A stretch of DNA of 64,000 nt from contig CM046859.1 of the NCBI GenBank assembly GCA_025617745.1, positions 26,587,371-26,651,370 of the forward strand. Direction: 5' to 3'. Within the stretch, counting starts at the first letter, position 1; each line of letters opens with the position of its first letter. The notes under the pieces were generated by a model, which saw only the letters and a list, made by a program, of their open reading frames with translations, had not been told where the DNA came from and ran no database searches. A program made the position numbers and the translations under genes. Below, piece by piece: positions 41,501 through 54,900 of this stretch. The DNA is from Heliocidaris erythrogramma (Eukaryota > Echinodermata > Echinoidea > Camarodonta > Echinometridae).

Positions 41501-42919
41501 CCTAAGGCTTCTTTTATTGCCAAGAATCAAACGGCTGCCTCTGGCCCTGTTGAGATTTTTCTTTGTCCGCTTTCTGGGTTTTCGTCAGTGCGCGAGGACA
41601 AAGTTTGGTGTCCTGTTAGGGCTCTCAAATGGTATATTGTTAAGACTAAGTCTTATCGTAAGGATGATCAGTTGTTCCTGATCACTAGAGAGCCTTTTTC
41701 TCCTGCTTCTCTTGATTCCATTTCTAGATGGATTGTCGAGGCTATTAGGGCTGCTGGCACAGAGGCTCTTTTATCTGACAGTAAGCCTCATGCTCATGAC
41801 ACTCGTAGTGTCAGCACTTCTTGGGCTCTGTTTCAAGGTGTGGCGCTTGATGATATTTTGAAGGCTGCTTATTGGCGTTCGCCCAATTCCTTCATTTCTT
41901 GCTACCTTAGGGATGTTCCCGCAGGTGAGGCTATGTTTGCGTCAGCCACCTTGAAGGCCGCTGTGTCTTCTTTGTAATCTTCGGTGTAATCCTATTCCCT
42001 TCTGCTTGAAACATGCCTCCCGGTCTTTGAGTTGGCGCTGGTCTGGCATAATAGGTAGTTATATATGATTTATTGCAGTAAATTTGTAAAATCAGCAGTG
42101 ATTTTCTTATTTACTATATAAATCTATATACCTACCTATGACCCTCCCTCCTTCCCCTCTCCTTGCAAGCAACATGTTTCTACTTGGGGTTGCTCGCAAA
42201 AGAGGAAGATGGCCGTGGCGTGTTGACGCGCGTGAGTGGCGAAGGGGACAATAGGATTACGGGGGGTGCGCACAATATTGTGACTCATTTGTGTTAAATT
42301 CTCGAAGGGGTCCCGTAGTCAAGACTACTGGCATAATAGGTAGGTATATAGATTTATATAGTAAATAAGAAAATCAGTGCTGATTTTACAAGTTAAAGTG
42401 GTAAGTCTTTGAAATCCGAAAGGAAACACTTTATTTGAAGCCCTTCAGTTTCCATAGTCATCTTTTAATAAAACTACACTGTGTACACCATATACACTCA
42501 ATGAATAATGTACATGTACAGGTACTTTGTATTTTTCCATAATTTTCCATTTTAAATACTGTACAGTTGATCCTCCTTATCAGATGACATAATAATATAT
42601 TCCTTTTCTTCAATCTTAACAGGATTGTTCCAACTTGCTGGCCCACGTAAGTGCACTATCCACATACTTATACATGGAGTATTTTACTACTGCTTCTGAA
42701 AGTGTGATATTGAATATAAATTTGATGTAAGATTTCTTGAAATCTTTTCTGTTCCAGGTGTCAAATAGGTTGTGTTACAATGCACCTTTATCTTTAACAT
42801 TTCAAAAGCGCTGGCTTGTCTTCAGTTCCAATTTTTTTAAGTTGAGTAATTTTGTTTTTCTTTCTCTCTCGGTGCAATTTGAAGCCAAAATTTATTTTTT
42901 CGTGATCTGTTACTTGGTG

Positions 42920-42956
<37 letters not shown>

Positions 42957-45900
42957 GGGGGGGGGGGGGTCTTAAAGATACTGTAGGTACATGTATACAT
43001 ATATATAAAGAAAAATGAACTCTGTGTTTTATCACTCGATATAAAAGAGTCCATGAGTTTATATTAACACAATAGCAATTCACTTGATCATCAGTCCAGT
43101 GAGACATAGTAGAGAGAGTTTGCTTCCAGAATAAGCCTTTTGAAATTTCTTCCTTGACCTTGCAGTCCATGTTAACACTGAACCTCTCAACATTGAGCTA
43201 ATGACTTTTTTCTTCATGCAAAGTCTTAATGTATTTTCTGACTTTCATTTCTGTCTGGCAAATTTAATTGTTTGCTGTCAGATCTCTTTTATGGCATACA
43301 GTATATCCAGGGCCCCATCCTAAAAAGTGTTGCAAATGAAATAGGTGGATCACAGCACGTCCTCAAATTAATCACGAACTTACAAGTACAGTTGTCTATC
43401 TTTCATAATTCTATACATGCAATGTAGATGTGATTTATGTATTTATCAATCTCAAGTTAACCCTTACTGTATTGGGGGCGGGGGGCCTGGAAGGCCCTCC
43501 TAGACAAATTTTGCCACGCATTTCAAACCGCTGAGTTTCACGGCAAGCAACTTTTGACTTTTTCCTTTCAAGTTTTTGACACCAAGTTTACAAAAAAATT
43601 TCATACCATTACAGAGTCACGTTACCTTTTATAAACCTTGTGTCAGCCGAAAACGGAGAATTTCTGATTTTTGTGTACAGAATGAATGGGAAAGTGCATT
43701 TCCTAGTGTTCCTTCTTTTTCACATTTAATTGCTTCCTTTCTTTACTTGATTATCATACAAAAAGTATACTCTGCATATAATTTGCATAAATTATAATAT
43801 CAAATGAAAAAAAAAGTTTACTTAAAAATAACAATGGATTACGTGTTCTTTACGCGATTCTGAAGGTCCATGCATTATTTCACGGCGAATCTTGTCATGT
43901 CGTGGCCGAGATCATATCGGGGGGCTCCAAGACCTGTTGACAAATATATTCAAATTTTATGTTCTTGACAACTGAAAGCTTGTCAGAGGCTTGTCAGAGG
44001 CTTGTCAGACATAGCAATAAGTAATGTATGCAAACTAGAGTCCAAGTATTGTACATGTAGTTCACTCATTAATAACAGGTTAATGAAATACCTCGTTACT
44101 ATATGTACATGTACATGTAGGTCCCCAGGAAAGAAACATCCATAAAGTGGAATAACTTTGTGAGCTTGGATCAGTTGCAACCCGAGCATTACAGACATGC
44201 AATGGCTCAGAGCTACATGTAGATTGCTCTATGCTCTTGTGTGTTTGGTACATGTACATTTACAGTGTACTTAATTGTACATTTATTTGAATACCAGTTG
44301 TTTGTTTCATATGATATGCCCTACATGTACAGTGTGTCTGTATTTAATGCAGCCCAACCAGCCCCATCGCCTCAAGGCCAACCGATGCCAGGACCATCTG
44401 CTCCAGGCCAACCAGCACCAGGACCATCTGCCCCAGGCCAACCAGCACCAGGACCATCTGCTCCAGGCCAACCAGCACCAGGACCATCTGCCCCAGGCCA
44501 ACCTGCACCAGGACCATCTGCCCCAGGCCAACCAGCACCAGGACCATCTGCTCCAGGCCAACCAGCATCAGGACCATCTGCTCCAGGCCAACCTGCTCCA
44601 GGACCAGTGGCTCCAGGCCCTTTTCCAGTTGATACTACAAACCCACAGGGTGAGTTTGGAACATCAGGGATGTTAATTTTTTCAGATTTTGGCTGATTTC
44701 AAGTCTGCACTTTCCCATTTCAGTCCTTTTCTGGTTCATTGTATAAAACCAAGTGGTACATGTATCTATGGGAGTATGAAACCCTACATGTCATTGTTAT
44801 TCTATCGCAAGTTTTTGAGTATTTGATAATAACCCTACTTTGTTTGATTTTTACCATGCCTACAGTGTACATGTTAAAGGGGAATTAACCTCAAAATATA
44901 AATGTGCTTATTTATATAAAGATGTAATCTATTTTTTCAGTGTTGTCCTATGTAGTTTTGAATTAAAATATACATGTATGAGATGGGTATATTTGTAACT
45001 GCAGCATTAATCTGCAGATTATATTATAAACGTCATAATAAGTTTTTATATGAAATGGGTATATTAATCAAGATTTTGTCAGCAAACTTTATCGTCTGCT
45101 CGCGATACCTGGGGGCTGCCATTTTCTTGATGTGTATATCAAGCTATAAGTGTTTTATATTTATTTGAAAATTACTATTTTACTAAATAGAAATCTATTT
45201 TCTTGATACTATGACGTACGCGACGGAGCAAATTAATTCAAATTTATGGATAATAACTTTCCCGAGCATCAATGGTGACAAAGTATGCAATCACCTGCTT
45301 TGAGATAATGGACTTCAATAGTCAGAATGCGAGTTGTATAAATTATGTTGTTCTGCCAGGCAAGCCTAAGAAAACGATACTTAGAAAAACCAGAGAATTT
45401 TAAAAGAAATCAATAAATTTCAAATTTTAGAATATATGTGACCCGCCTCAAAACCTACAATAAGTCGCACGGACCACAACGTAGCAAACAGCCCAAAATA
45501 GTAAATTTGCTTGGATCAGTCGATTTTATGTTTTTGATAGAAATTGGTAGTTTCATTATCATTCTATCATGTCTCAAGTTTGTGAGTCATAATTCGACTT
45601 AGAAATATGTTTTTCTGACATTTTAAAATGACTCCTTTTTTTTCACCTATCGAGCTAATGAATGTTTGGGGAGCTTTTGTAATACTTTCATTCAATGCCA
45701 AATTACTACTTTACCTCTAAAGGTATTAAATTGATTTTTGGAGTGAGTAATGAATAGGTCCTCTTGGAGCAGCGTGCCAAAATTCAGCCTAATCTGATAA
45801 TCCCTTCATACCGTTGCTATGGCCATCTGAATACCCAGTTTTACTTGGGCGCACACAGAGAGCGAAGGTTTAGCACTCTTTTGTTCCGAACTTAAACGGC

Positions 45901-48900
45901 CATTTTCTCTGAATAAAGTTATTGATTGCTGGTTACATACTGATTCTAAATGTGATATTTAAAGGTGTTATCATTGAGTAAACTAGGCACGTGATATACC
46001 ATTGGAAAGCTGAGAATCTCTACTTTCAGAAAATATATAAAACAAAAAAAATAATTTTGGTGACTTATTGTAGGTTTTGAGGCGTCGGGTCACATATGTA
46101 TACACCTGTTATGTATTTTCCATCATATATGCGGGGGGTTGTAATGAAGAGAAGCAATTTAGCTCTGGGATTAAAAATATCTTCCTGATGGGATCGGTTT
46201 CCAATGATTCATGTCCAAATCCATATCATCAAGAAAATGGCATCCCCCATGTAAAGTGTTAGCAGATGATGCCGTGTGCTAGAATATCTTGATTTAAACC
46301 TTTTTTTTATATTTTATATCTAAAGTGATACAGACCAATGATTAAGAATACAACTTTGAACAAAAGTACATTTATAATCTGGGGTTAATTCTCCTTTAAT
46401 GTATACATGTATTTTGATTGACATAATGCAAAATCTTCCAAAGTAATCAACACATCAGTATTCTGCCCATCTGCCAAGTAACAGCCTGTGTTGAAGTGCT
46501 TTTTATCTTGGATACATAAAGCATGTTCTGAACACATTTTTCTTAATCATTGTGATTGGTGTGGTAATCCGTTTTGCAGAGGTTCCTGAGCGCTGTGACA
46601 ATATCTACGGGTTTGACGTGTTTGTACGTCCAAACTACGATAGCGACGACAAGACTGTGATCTTCTACGGCGACCCTCTGCAGTGCCATGGCAATACTGG
46701 CACCATCACCTATTTGGTGCGCGTGCTGGAACCGTTCTATGTCCGCTTCTACAGGTCCATCGGCGCGAACATGCTGACCCTAGTCGGAAGCGAGATCATT
46801 ACACCTACCTCGCTGAATGGCACCCATGTCCTCTCAATGCCCTTCCGGATTGGAGATTTCCTTGCACTCAGCTTTCAAACGGGTCTGATCTCTTACACCA
46901 AGGGTGGGCCTACGAGCTTTGAGACGTTGGTGGTGGACTATGGCCACATGCCGCAGATTGCGTCATCTCTGCCAGGTACCACAGCATTTATCACAGAGAG
47001 AGAGTTGCTGGAGAAGAGAGAATACTCTGTCATGGCTACGCTTACCTGCGATTGTGGTGAGTTTGTTGAAAGATGCTAGAGTGAAAATTGATATCTTGAT
47101 GACTATTGTAGTTTTCGAAAATATTAAGGTGTTTAATGAATGAGTACTTTGATTCTCTTTTACTTTTAAGCGAGAATGAGACTGTAAACTCATACTAAGC
47201 CTGAGATGAATAGGGTTGGAGTCATGGAAAATGTACATACATGTTGTAAATCTTATCCAGCTGAATAAAGTGCAGGATACAAGAAGAGATGCTTTTATTT
47301 TTACATTACTTATGTTTATCTTTTGAATCTACAGGCTTGAATGTTAGAGAAGGTACACATGTACATGAATTCAATTGCAGGGGTTGATACTACATATAGC
47401 AGTTGCTCTGTGCACATTGGACCCCCAAAATTTGGAATGGACAAAAATATGGACCCTATCCACAAACATGTACACAGACCTTAAAAATTTCAGTCCGGAC
47501 CCCAGTGGAAAAAAGTTGACTGTGAAACCCATGATATATTATGCTTTTACTGCAATGCATTAGTCAATGAATAGAAAAAAATCATGTCACCATGAATTGA
47601 TTTCTCATTTTGATTACGTAACTTGATATTAAATGATATTTTTGATCTCTCATTTTATGACAGAGGGAGAACCACAGGGCCCAGCAAGTGAGTTTTTCTC
47701 CAATATTTTGCTTTCATGTTTTTCATACATGTACCTAACCCTTTCACTTCTGTAGGTGATTATAATTGAACCACCCAAATTTTGATATTGCATCCAACTT
47801 GTGTAGATAAATCAAACTTTATAATCTTTCTTGAATTTCAAGAGGGTTCATGATTTTTTAATGTTACTGTAGATGGCATGAAATATTGTTTTAAAAATCA
47901 AGATTAACAGTAAAAACTGGCACTATGATTGAAAGCCTCACAAAGTGTTATTTTTGGGCAAGACAGTAATCCACATTTGCCACACTCGACCCAGGTGAAG
48001 TAAATTTGGACCTGGAAGGATTAATCCTTGAAATGCACTGTAGACTGATAAAGAGTTGCCAGATCAAAGCTGGGGTATAATTTTGAAAGCTCGTAGAGGG
48101 CAAGCCATATGGATGTTATATCATGATGTCATATGTGCTGTACAATAACAGAATATTCTATTCTGTTCTTGTGTGATACATGTATTTTGTGATAATGATA
48201 TAGTAACGTATATTACTGTACAATAACCGAATATTATCTTATTCGGTTCTTGCATAATTCATATTAATTATATATAATTATATATTACCCCTAATATACA
48301 GTTGCTTGCGACTCTCCTCTCGGTATGGAGAGCAAGACCATCCCAGACACATCCATCTCCGCTTCCTCTGCCATCGAGGGAAGCCCAGCATCAGAAGGCC
48401 GCCTCTACTCTCAGGGTGGGATGTTGTTCACGGGCAGTGAAGGATGGACAGCTGCGACATCGGTCAATGGCCAGTGGATCCAGGTCAGGCTGAACCTCCC
48501 TACAAACGTGGTTGGCTTACAGACGCAAGGTGGTGGCAAAGGTGCCAACCAGGAATGGGTGACCAGCTATGCTGTTCAGTATGGCCTCGGAAGGGACACA
48601 CCAGAGTACTTCAGGGATTATAAAGACATGATTCAGGTATGGTGTTCTGAAGGGCAGTATATAGAGTTAGCAACACCAGGGGAGTGTTTCTTCAAGCATT
48701 TTGTCAGTGATTTTTACCACAAATGTTATAAGCTACTGAAATCCTTGCATCTGATTGGCTGAGAGCAAATATGTCAGTAAAAAGCACTGACAAAACGCTC
48801 CCCAGATTCACTCCAGGTAGTGGGCCTACTAAATGAAGAATACATGTATATAAATGTTCAGTATGGCCTCAGTAGGGACACACAGCAGTATGTCAGAGAT

Positions 48901-51900
48901 GATAAAGATACAGGATTCAGGTATAGTGTATGATGTTCTGATGGGTTATACATATACAGTCAGACCGCAGGTCGTATGCAAATGAGCAAAAATCACGCAT
49001 TTTATTTCCAGTGCCCGAAATGGACTCTCTCCCTGCACCCAGTCGGCTGTATCACATGGTCATCTTTAAAGTTATGTTCTTCAATAAATATTAATGCTGT
49101 GCTCATTAGACTTTCTGCAAAAATAAATAGTTTACCAACACAGGGATATTTTGTTTTAGTCAGAATTTTAGAAATAAGTTGTTTAAAATATCTGATGAAA
49201 TAGTCATACAAAAGCCCTTTTTTCACAAGATTTGAAGTTGTTAAAAGACATATAAAAAGTATATGAGCCGCCTTCAAGACACATATGTATGGAAGCGCTG
49301 GAATCTCATCTTTTTCATCGTTACATTCAAAACATCCATAAATTTATGACAGAGTCAGGATCCAGCAATATTCAGCCGCAGGTTATCCGTTGTCAAGACC
49401 ATAGAATCTTAGCCCTGCGATTGGCAAGCGAGCCATCTGTAACCAAGTGCGCTTTGAATGAAACAATGCGCAACCTGTTGCTTCATCCTTGCGCAAACAT
49501 GCGCATAGCTGTTGCCTGGCTGTGAGAAAACATCTTGCGTGGTGGTAACCAATCGGAATGCTGGAATTTACTTTTTTAAGGACAAAATGTGTACATTGGT
49601 TACATATTGCTGGATCCTGACCCTGTCATGAAGTGCACATTAATGTTATTTCAATCTTTGGAAATTACAGAAAATGCCCTTTACGCTCATGTCAAATTTG
49701 CCCTGGCTCACAATAAAACTATGGTAGTTTTGGCCAGATTTATATGTCATTTAATTTCAATTTCAATTTTTTGTCATAAAAGGAACACCATTTTTTACCA
49801 ATTTCGTATTTTATTTTGGACACAATAAAAGCATGTCACAAATCTCTGATCCCTCTTCTTTTATTTGATGTATAACTCATGACAATTGGTGAATGATAAG
49901 TAGTCTATTCAATAGTTTGCAAATGAGATGTTCCTGGCTGTTCTTGCTCATTATGTATTCATAGTCAGGCAGAACTGGAAATAAAATAGCGCGCTTTTAG
50001 GGGAGCTGCGGATTGGGTGTATATGCCTAGTACAGATATGAATATCACGTTTGGTAATTAGTGAAAGAGTGTTCAAGTATTCTATTCATTATGGTCTATG
50101 CAGTGACACCCTACTTCTAGGGATGATGCTGATGTTACATCCAACATTCATTTTTATCGAGTCGAAAAAAAATGTGTTACCGAAAAAGAAAGTGTTACCG
50201 AAAAAATTCATTGTTATTGCATGTAATATACTTAAAAGCAAATTATAATCTTTTTCACATCTGCACAAGTTTTCCAATTATAATTATTCATGGCATACAC
50301 ACACACAACTTCAAAATTTAGGGTGCAAAAGGGATGAAGTACATGTTCATGTACCTTTAAAAGATTTTCCATTGTACTACATTGTATTTCCTGACTCATT
50401 GAGCATGGATGATTATGTAAGGATCGAGAAGTAATATTTTCACAACTCCTTACTAATCCACCTCTTTCTCCTGTTATTTTTACAGACCTTTGTAGGTAAC
50501 AGTGATAAGAATTCCATCCAGACAAATTACTTCTGGAAGCCTGTCAAAGCTGATCTCATCCGAATCCTCCCCAAGAACTGGAATTCTCGTATTTCTATGC
50601 GCTTTGAGGTTCTCGGATGTTCTGGTGAGTTATTAAAGATAAAGTTGAGTTCTAGTCATGTGATTACATTGTGAAAGAAACTGTCTGGAAGCAATTGGGA
50701 AAGGTTGATCCTATCTAAAGAAGGATTAGCGTATACTGTGAGGATTTGGAACCATCAAAATGATAAGAGATTGACCTAATCTCGCTGAAAAGCATATTCA
50801 CTGTACACAGAAATGAGTATACATGTATGTGTCTGCACACACATGAATGTATGGACCAAACACTTCAGTTTCACTTGTCATATTGTGAATATGTGGGCAT
50901 TTGAAGAGCAATCCTTTTCACGGGACATTGCTACTATGATGTTCTTCCAATCCAACATAAAAGAAATGAGAAAGCTCACAAATCATTTTTCACCTTTCCC
51001 AGATCTCAATCTTCTCGTTAACCCCTTCCATGCCACCAGATTTTTGAGCAATTGTCAAAAATGAACTTTCAATAGTTCAATATTAACTTTTAATGTGGTT
51101 TTTCTTGAGCAAACTAGGCAAAGATATATTGCATAGGAATAAAGATTATATTGAAGGCACAGTTTTCTGTATGAGGAAGAATTTTCAAGCCATTCTGAGC
51201 CTAAACGAAATGTTCAACACTCCAAAATTTGGGCGTGATTTGCCGCCAACGGCATGGTAGGGGTTAAAGAAGTGAATTTAAATGGTTATCCGTTGTAGAA
51301 GGTCATGTCTGTAGAAGGTTACAACCTTCAATGTTCCCATGGTCATGGAAAAATAAATTCTTCTGGAAATTCATAGAAAATGAAAAAAAAAATCTGCAAA
51401 TGTCATGGAAATTGGTCGTGGATGCTGGCTGTGTGTGGCTATGGCAGCCCTCCAGCACAAACATGAAATTATGTATATCACTGCGTTGTATTTGTACATT
51501 GCTTGGATGCTACAGCCCATACCAAATGTTACTTATTAGGGCCCTCTTGCATAAAGAGTTGCGATGAAATGCAACTCGAACAATCCAAAGACGCGATTGT
51601 TTGAAAATCGAGTCGCGTTTAGTTTTTTTGAGTTGCGTTTAGTTTTTTTGAGTTGCGTTTAATCACAACTTTTTATGCAGAGGTAAGTCCTAGAATTTGT
51701 TGCTCAAATTTCTGTGGCAACCCTGATCGTTACATTTTATACCCAGACGTTGTAATTCCGGACAGGTTGTTAATCCGGACAGGTCATTATAATATAAACA
51801 GTAAATCGAACAATTTTTCATGCAAAATGTCACAAATCTTTCATAGGATAGGTTGAAAATCATGTAAATTGCAAATATTCACAGGTTTTAGTGTTACTTG

Positions 51901-54900
51901 ATGCACGTTTTTTGTAAAAAAATAAACTGACGGCAAAATTGACAGGCTAATTTTTTAGTGTCCGGAAATGCAACCCACCCCCCCCCCCCCAACCCAACCT
52001 ACATATTCCACGTTTCAACTCTTTATTTGCCATGGATCGAACTCTGGACTGCCACATTGTTTGGTTTATTATACACGTACACTCTGCGTGTGCCAAAAGT
52101 CGATACTGGCAGTCCCCTGTTTGTCTGTTGCTTGTCCAAAGCCAGTAAAGAGTTAATTCAATGATAATTTTGTGGCTGAAAGTGAAATGAAACGTGTTCT
52201 TGTCCTTTCACTTGCATGACTATCAATTAAGAGGTTAAGGGTTCAAATCCCATCCTAGCCTCAATTTCAACTGGCAGACAGTAATTTACATTTCAAAACC
52301 ACTCCCAACCTCAGTGTAGAAAAATGGGTACCTGGCAGGAATGAATTTCTGGAATATTAAAGCGCTGAAATACGAATATCCTCGGTAAAGCCAGCGTAGC
52401 AATACTGAGTGGTTATGTGATATTTACATTTTAATATTTACATTGTTGATTCTGGATTTGAGCACTAAATGTTTGTAAAATAACAGTGTTCTGTGTAATA
52501 CTGATTTTGTTAATTTTTCATACATGTATTTTCTGTTTAACAGATGATTTTCATAGGTCCACACACAGTTTAAAAATCAGTGACAAATCAATATTATAAA
52601 AACAACAGAACAAAGATCAGGACACAAATACATGTATACAACAACATTAACAAGTCAATGAGACAAAAAAAATTCTTTGAAATAATCTTATTGATAAATG
52701 ATTAATTTTAGCCAAATTTATTGTGAATGAAAAATATTTTTTGGCCTGTGCAAATCAGTGATATATTTTTTGACATTTTTCAATAAAATAAAAAATAAAA
52801 TATACAGTAGAAGATTCCTGAACAGCTTTCCTTAATTTTGACCCCTATATGTAGCTTAGACTCCTTTTTCTATGCTGTGATATGCCATAATTTAACCCCT
52901 ATCTCCATGTATATATATGTACATGTATATCTGAGACACCTCTTTCTGTAATTTATTTTTTAATGTACAGTTGATGACCCCTGTGACCACAATCCCTGCC
53001 AGAATGGAGGGGTGTGTAGCCATGATACTCGTACCAATGGATACGTCTGTGCCTGCCCAGAACGCTACAGTGGAAAGATGTGCGAGGAAGGTCAGGACTA
53101 AAAGTTTTTTTCTCACTCTTTCTAAATCAAAGAGGAACATTGTTTTAAAAAGAATATTTGCATAATACATTCAAAGGATATACATGTAATTAACATTTTT
53201 TACATTTTCCAGACATGAATAGTTTTTTCATGATTGAAATTCAGTTGAGGTTACCCAATTTTAACATGGATATTTTAGGAAGCTTAGCGAAACGCAATGG
53301 CGCATGAAGACGCGGGTAAGACACAAAGAGGAAAATTGCTAGTTTTGCCTGCGCTTCTAAAATTAAAATCAGACGTATCCGTATAAAAGTTCTCATATTG
53401 TTTTTCTGAACAGTGTTCAAGTTAAGAGGTAAATAATAATATTTTGGTTCTGCATCTATAAAATAAAAATTTTGATTTTGAATAATTTTGTCATATGCAT
53501 CTTTCCTGAGTGTTTACACGCCACGACATTTCACTAAGCTACCTTAGAGTGAATCATTACATTGTACACATATATGTACCTCATAAATACATTGTAGTAT
53601 TGCTTTATGATTAAAGAGAAAATGTTTCACACGTACACTACGTACATGAGCTTGGTACTTTGCTCTTGTTCACATATATTTTCATGTACATGTACATGTA
53701 CAGTGTACATTATGTCAATAATTTCTTTTTCAACTAGTCAGCTTTAATTTACATTTGTCCTAGTCCCATCATGAATGGACATGGTACATGTATATATTCT
53801 GCAATTTTTAATTTTAATTTATCCAAATTCACAAATAATAAATGCAAAAGTACAGTGTATACACATGCAAAAAATATCAGCATGTGAACAGTGCCCTTGA
53901 TGTACATGTGCTGTATCATGTGTAGTCCTTCATGATAAGGATGGTTTTCTGCAACTAGTCTGGTTTCTTTCTTTGTAAAAATGTCTTTGCATGAAAAATA
54001 CTGTGACGTGTACAGTGCATGATTTTGAATAAAGAATTCATGAAGTATTTATTCTTCCCATTTTGGTTCAGGAATTGGAAGCTGTGTCCTTTTTATTTCC
54101 ACAAATTAACATCTTCATTGATGGATTCATGAAAAATACCGCATATTATCGTCTCCCCGCATGAAAGCGGTTACTGCTATTGACAATACATGGCTGTAAC
54201 GGCCTTGTTGTGGGCAGCCGGCAATATATACATGTACATTGTAGGGTATGATGTACATATTTAAAGACCTCAGCCTGACCCAAAACAACCATATATTGAC
54301 GTAAAGCTTAGTAAACAAAGAATATAATTGTATCCCCCGGCAGTATGCCGAGGATACTTTGGATTCAGCAGCGTTTCGCCGCCGCCGCCGCCGCCGCGTC
54401 ACATTCTTGTGTGCGCTCTAGCGGTCACATTTCTTAACGGATTTTGTTCAAATTTTGTATGAAGGTGTCTCTTGGTAAAATCTGGAACCCTATAGATTTT
54501 GGTGATGCTGCCCCCAGTGTTCCGTCTTTTATAGGGTCAAAGGTCATATTTTGATAGATGTCTTGTGTGTACTCTTGTGTGCGCTTTGGCGGTCACATTT
54601 CTCAACGGATTTCGTTCAAATTTTGCATGAAGGTGTCTCTTGGTGTAATTTAAAAACCTATAGTGTTTGGTGATGCTGCCACCAGTGTTCCGTCTTTTAT
54701 AGGGTCAAAGGTCATACTTCAGGGCATGGCGTGAGTGCACTCTGCAGGCCACATTTCTCAACGGATTTTGTTCAAATTTTGTATGGAGATGTATCTTGGT
54801 ATAATCTACACATGTTTAATTTTTGGTGATGCTGCCCTCATTGTTCCGTCCTTTATAGGGTCAAAGGTCATTTTTCCATTTCTTGCACTCTTACTTCTGC

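Larger units (their letters stand above)
36359..42391 (+). mobile_element. DIRS-like tyrosine-recombinase retrotransposon (fossil), copy 1
   Basis: This 6.0-kb element is of the DIRS order and lies in sense with the host gene inside its largest intron. Parts in order: left inverted terminal repeat; gag-like region (about 36860-39050) with a Lys/Arg-rich stretch; reverse transcriptase (about 39240-39840) with the DIRS-type YLDDWLLL motif; RNase H (about 40260-40510); tyrosine recombinase (about 40980-41960); internal complementary region; right inverted terminal repeat. Overlapping frames are normal for this family. Both termini and the internal junction region are present, so it looks whole in outline with only a few breaks in coding. 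The terminal repeats differ at few positions, which suggests a recent insertion. DIRS-type elements are known from sea urchins. Confidence 0.92.

Noticed and set aside
44275-44676. Alternative-frame and minus-strand open frames over exon 18
   Set aside because: They are shadows of the 30-bp repeat; only the frame in phase with neighbouring exons continues the protein.
46660-46680. GDPL in the unknown domain as a self-cleavage site
   Set aside because: The motif needs GDPH in a VWD context; this is GDPL in a different domain.
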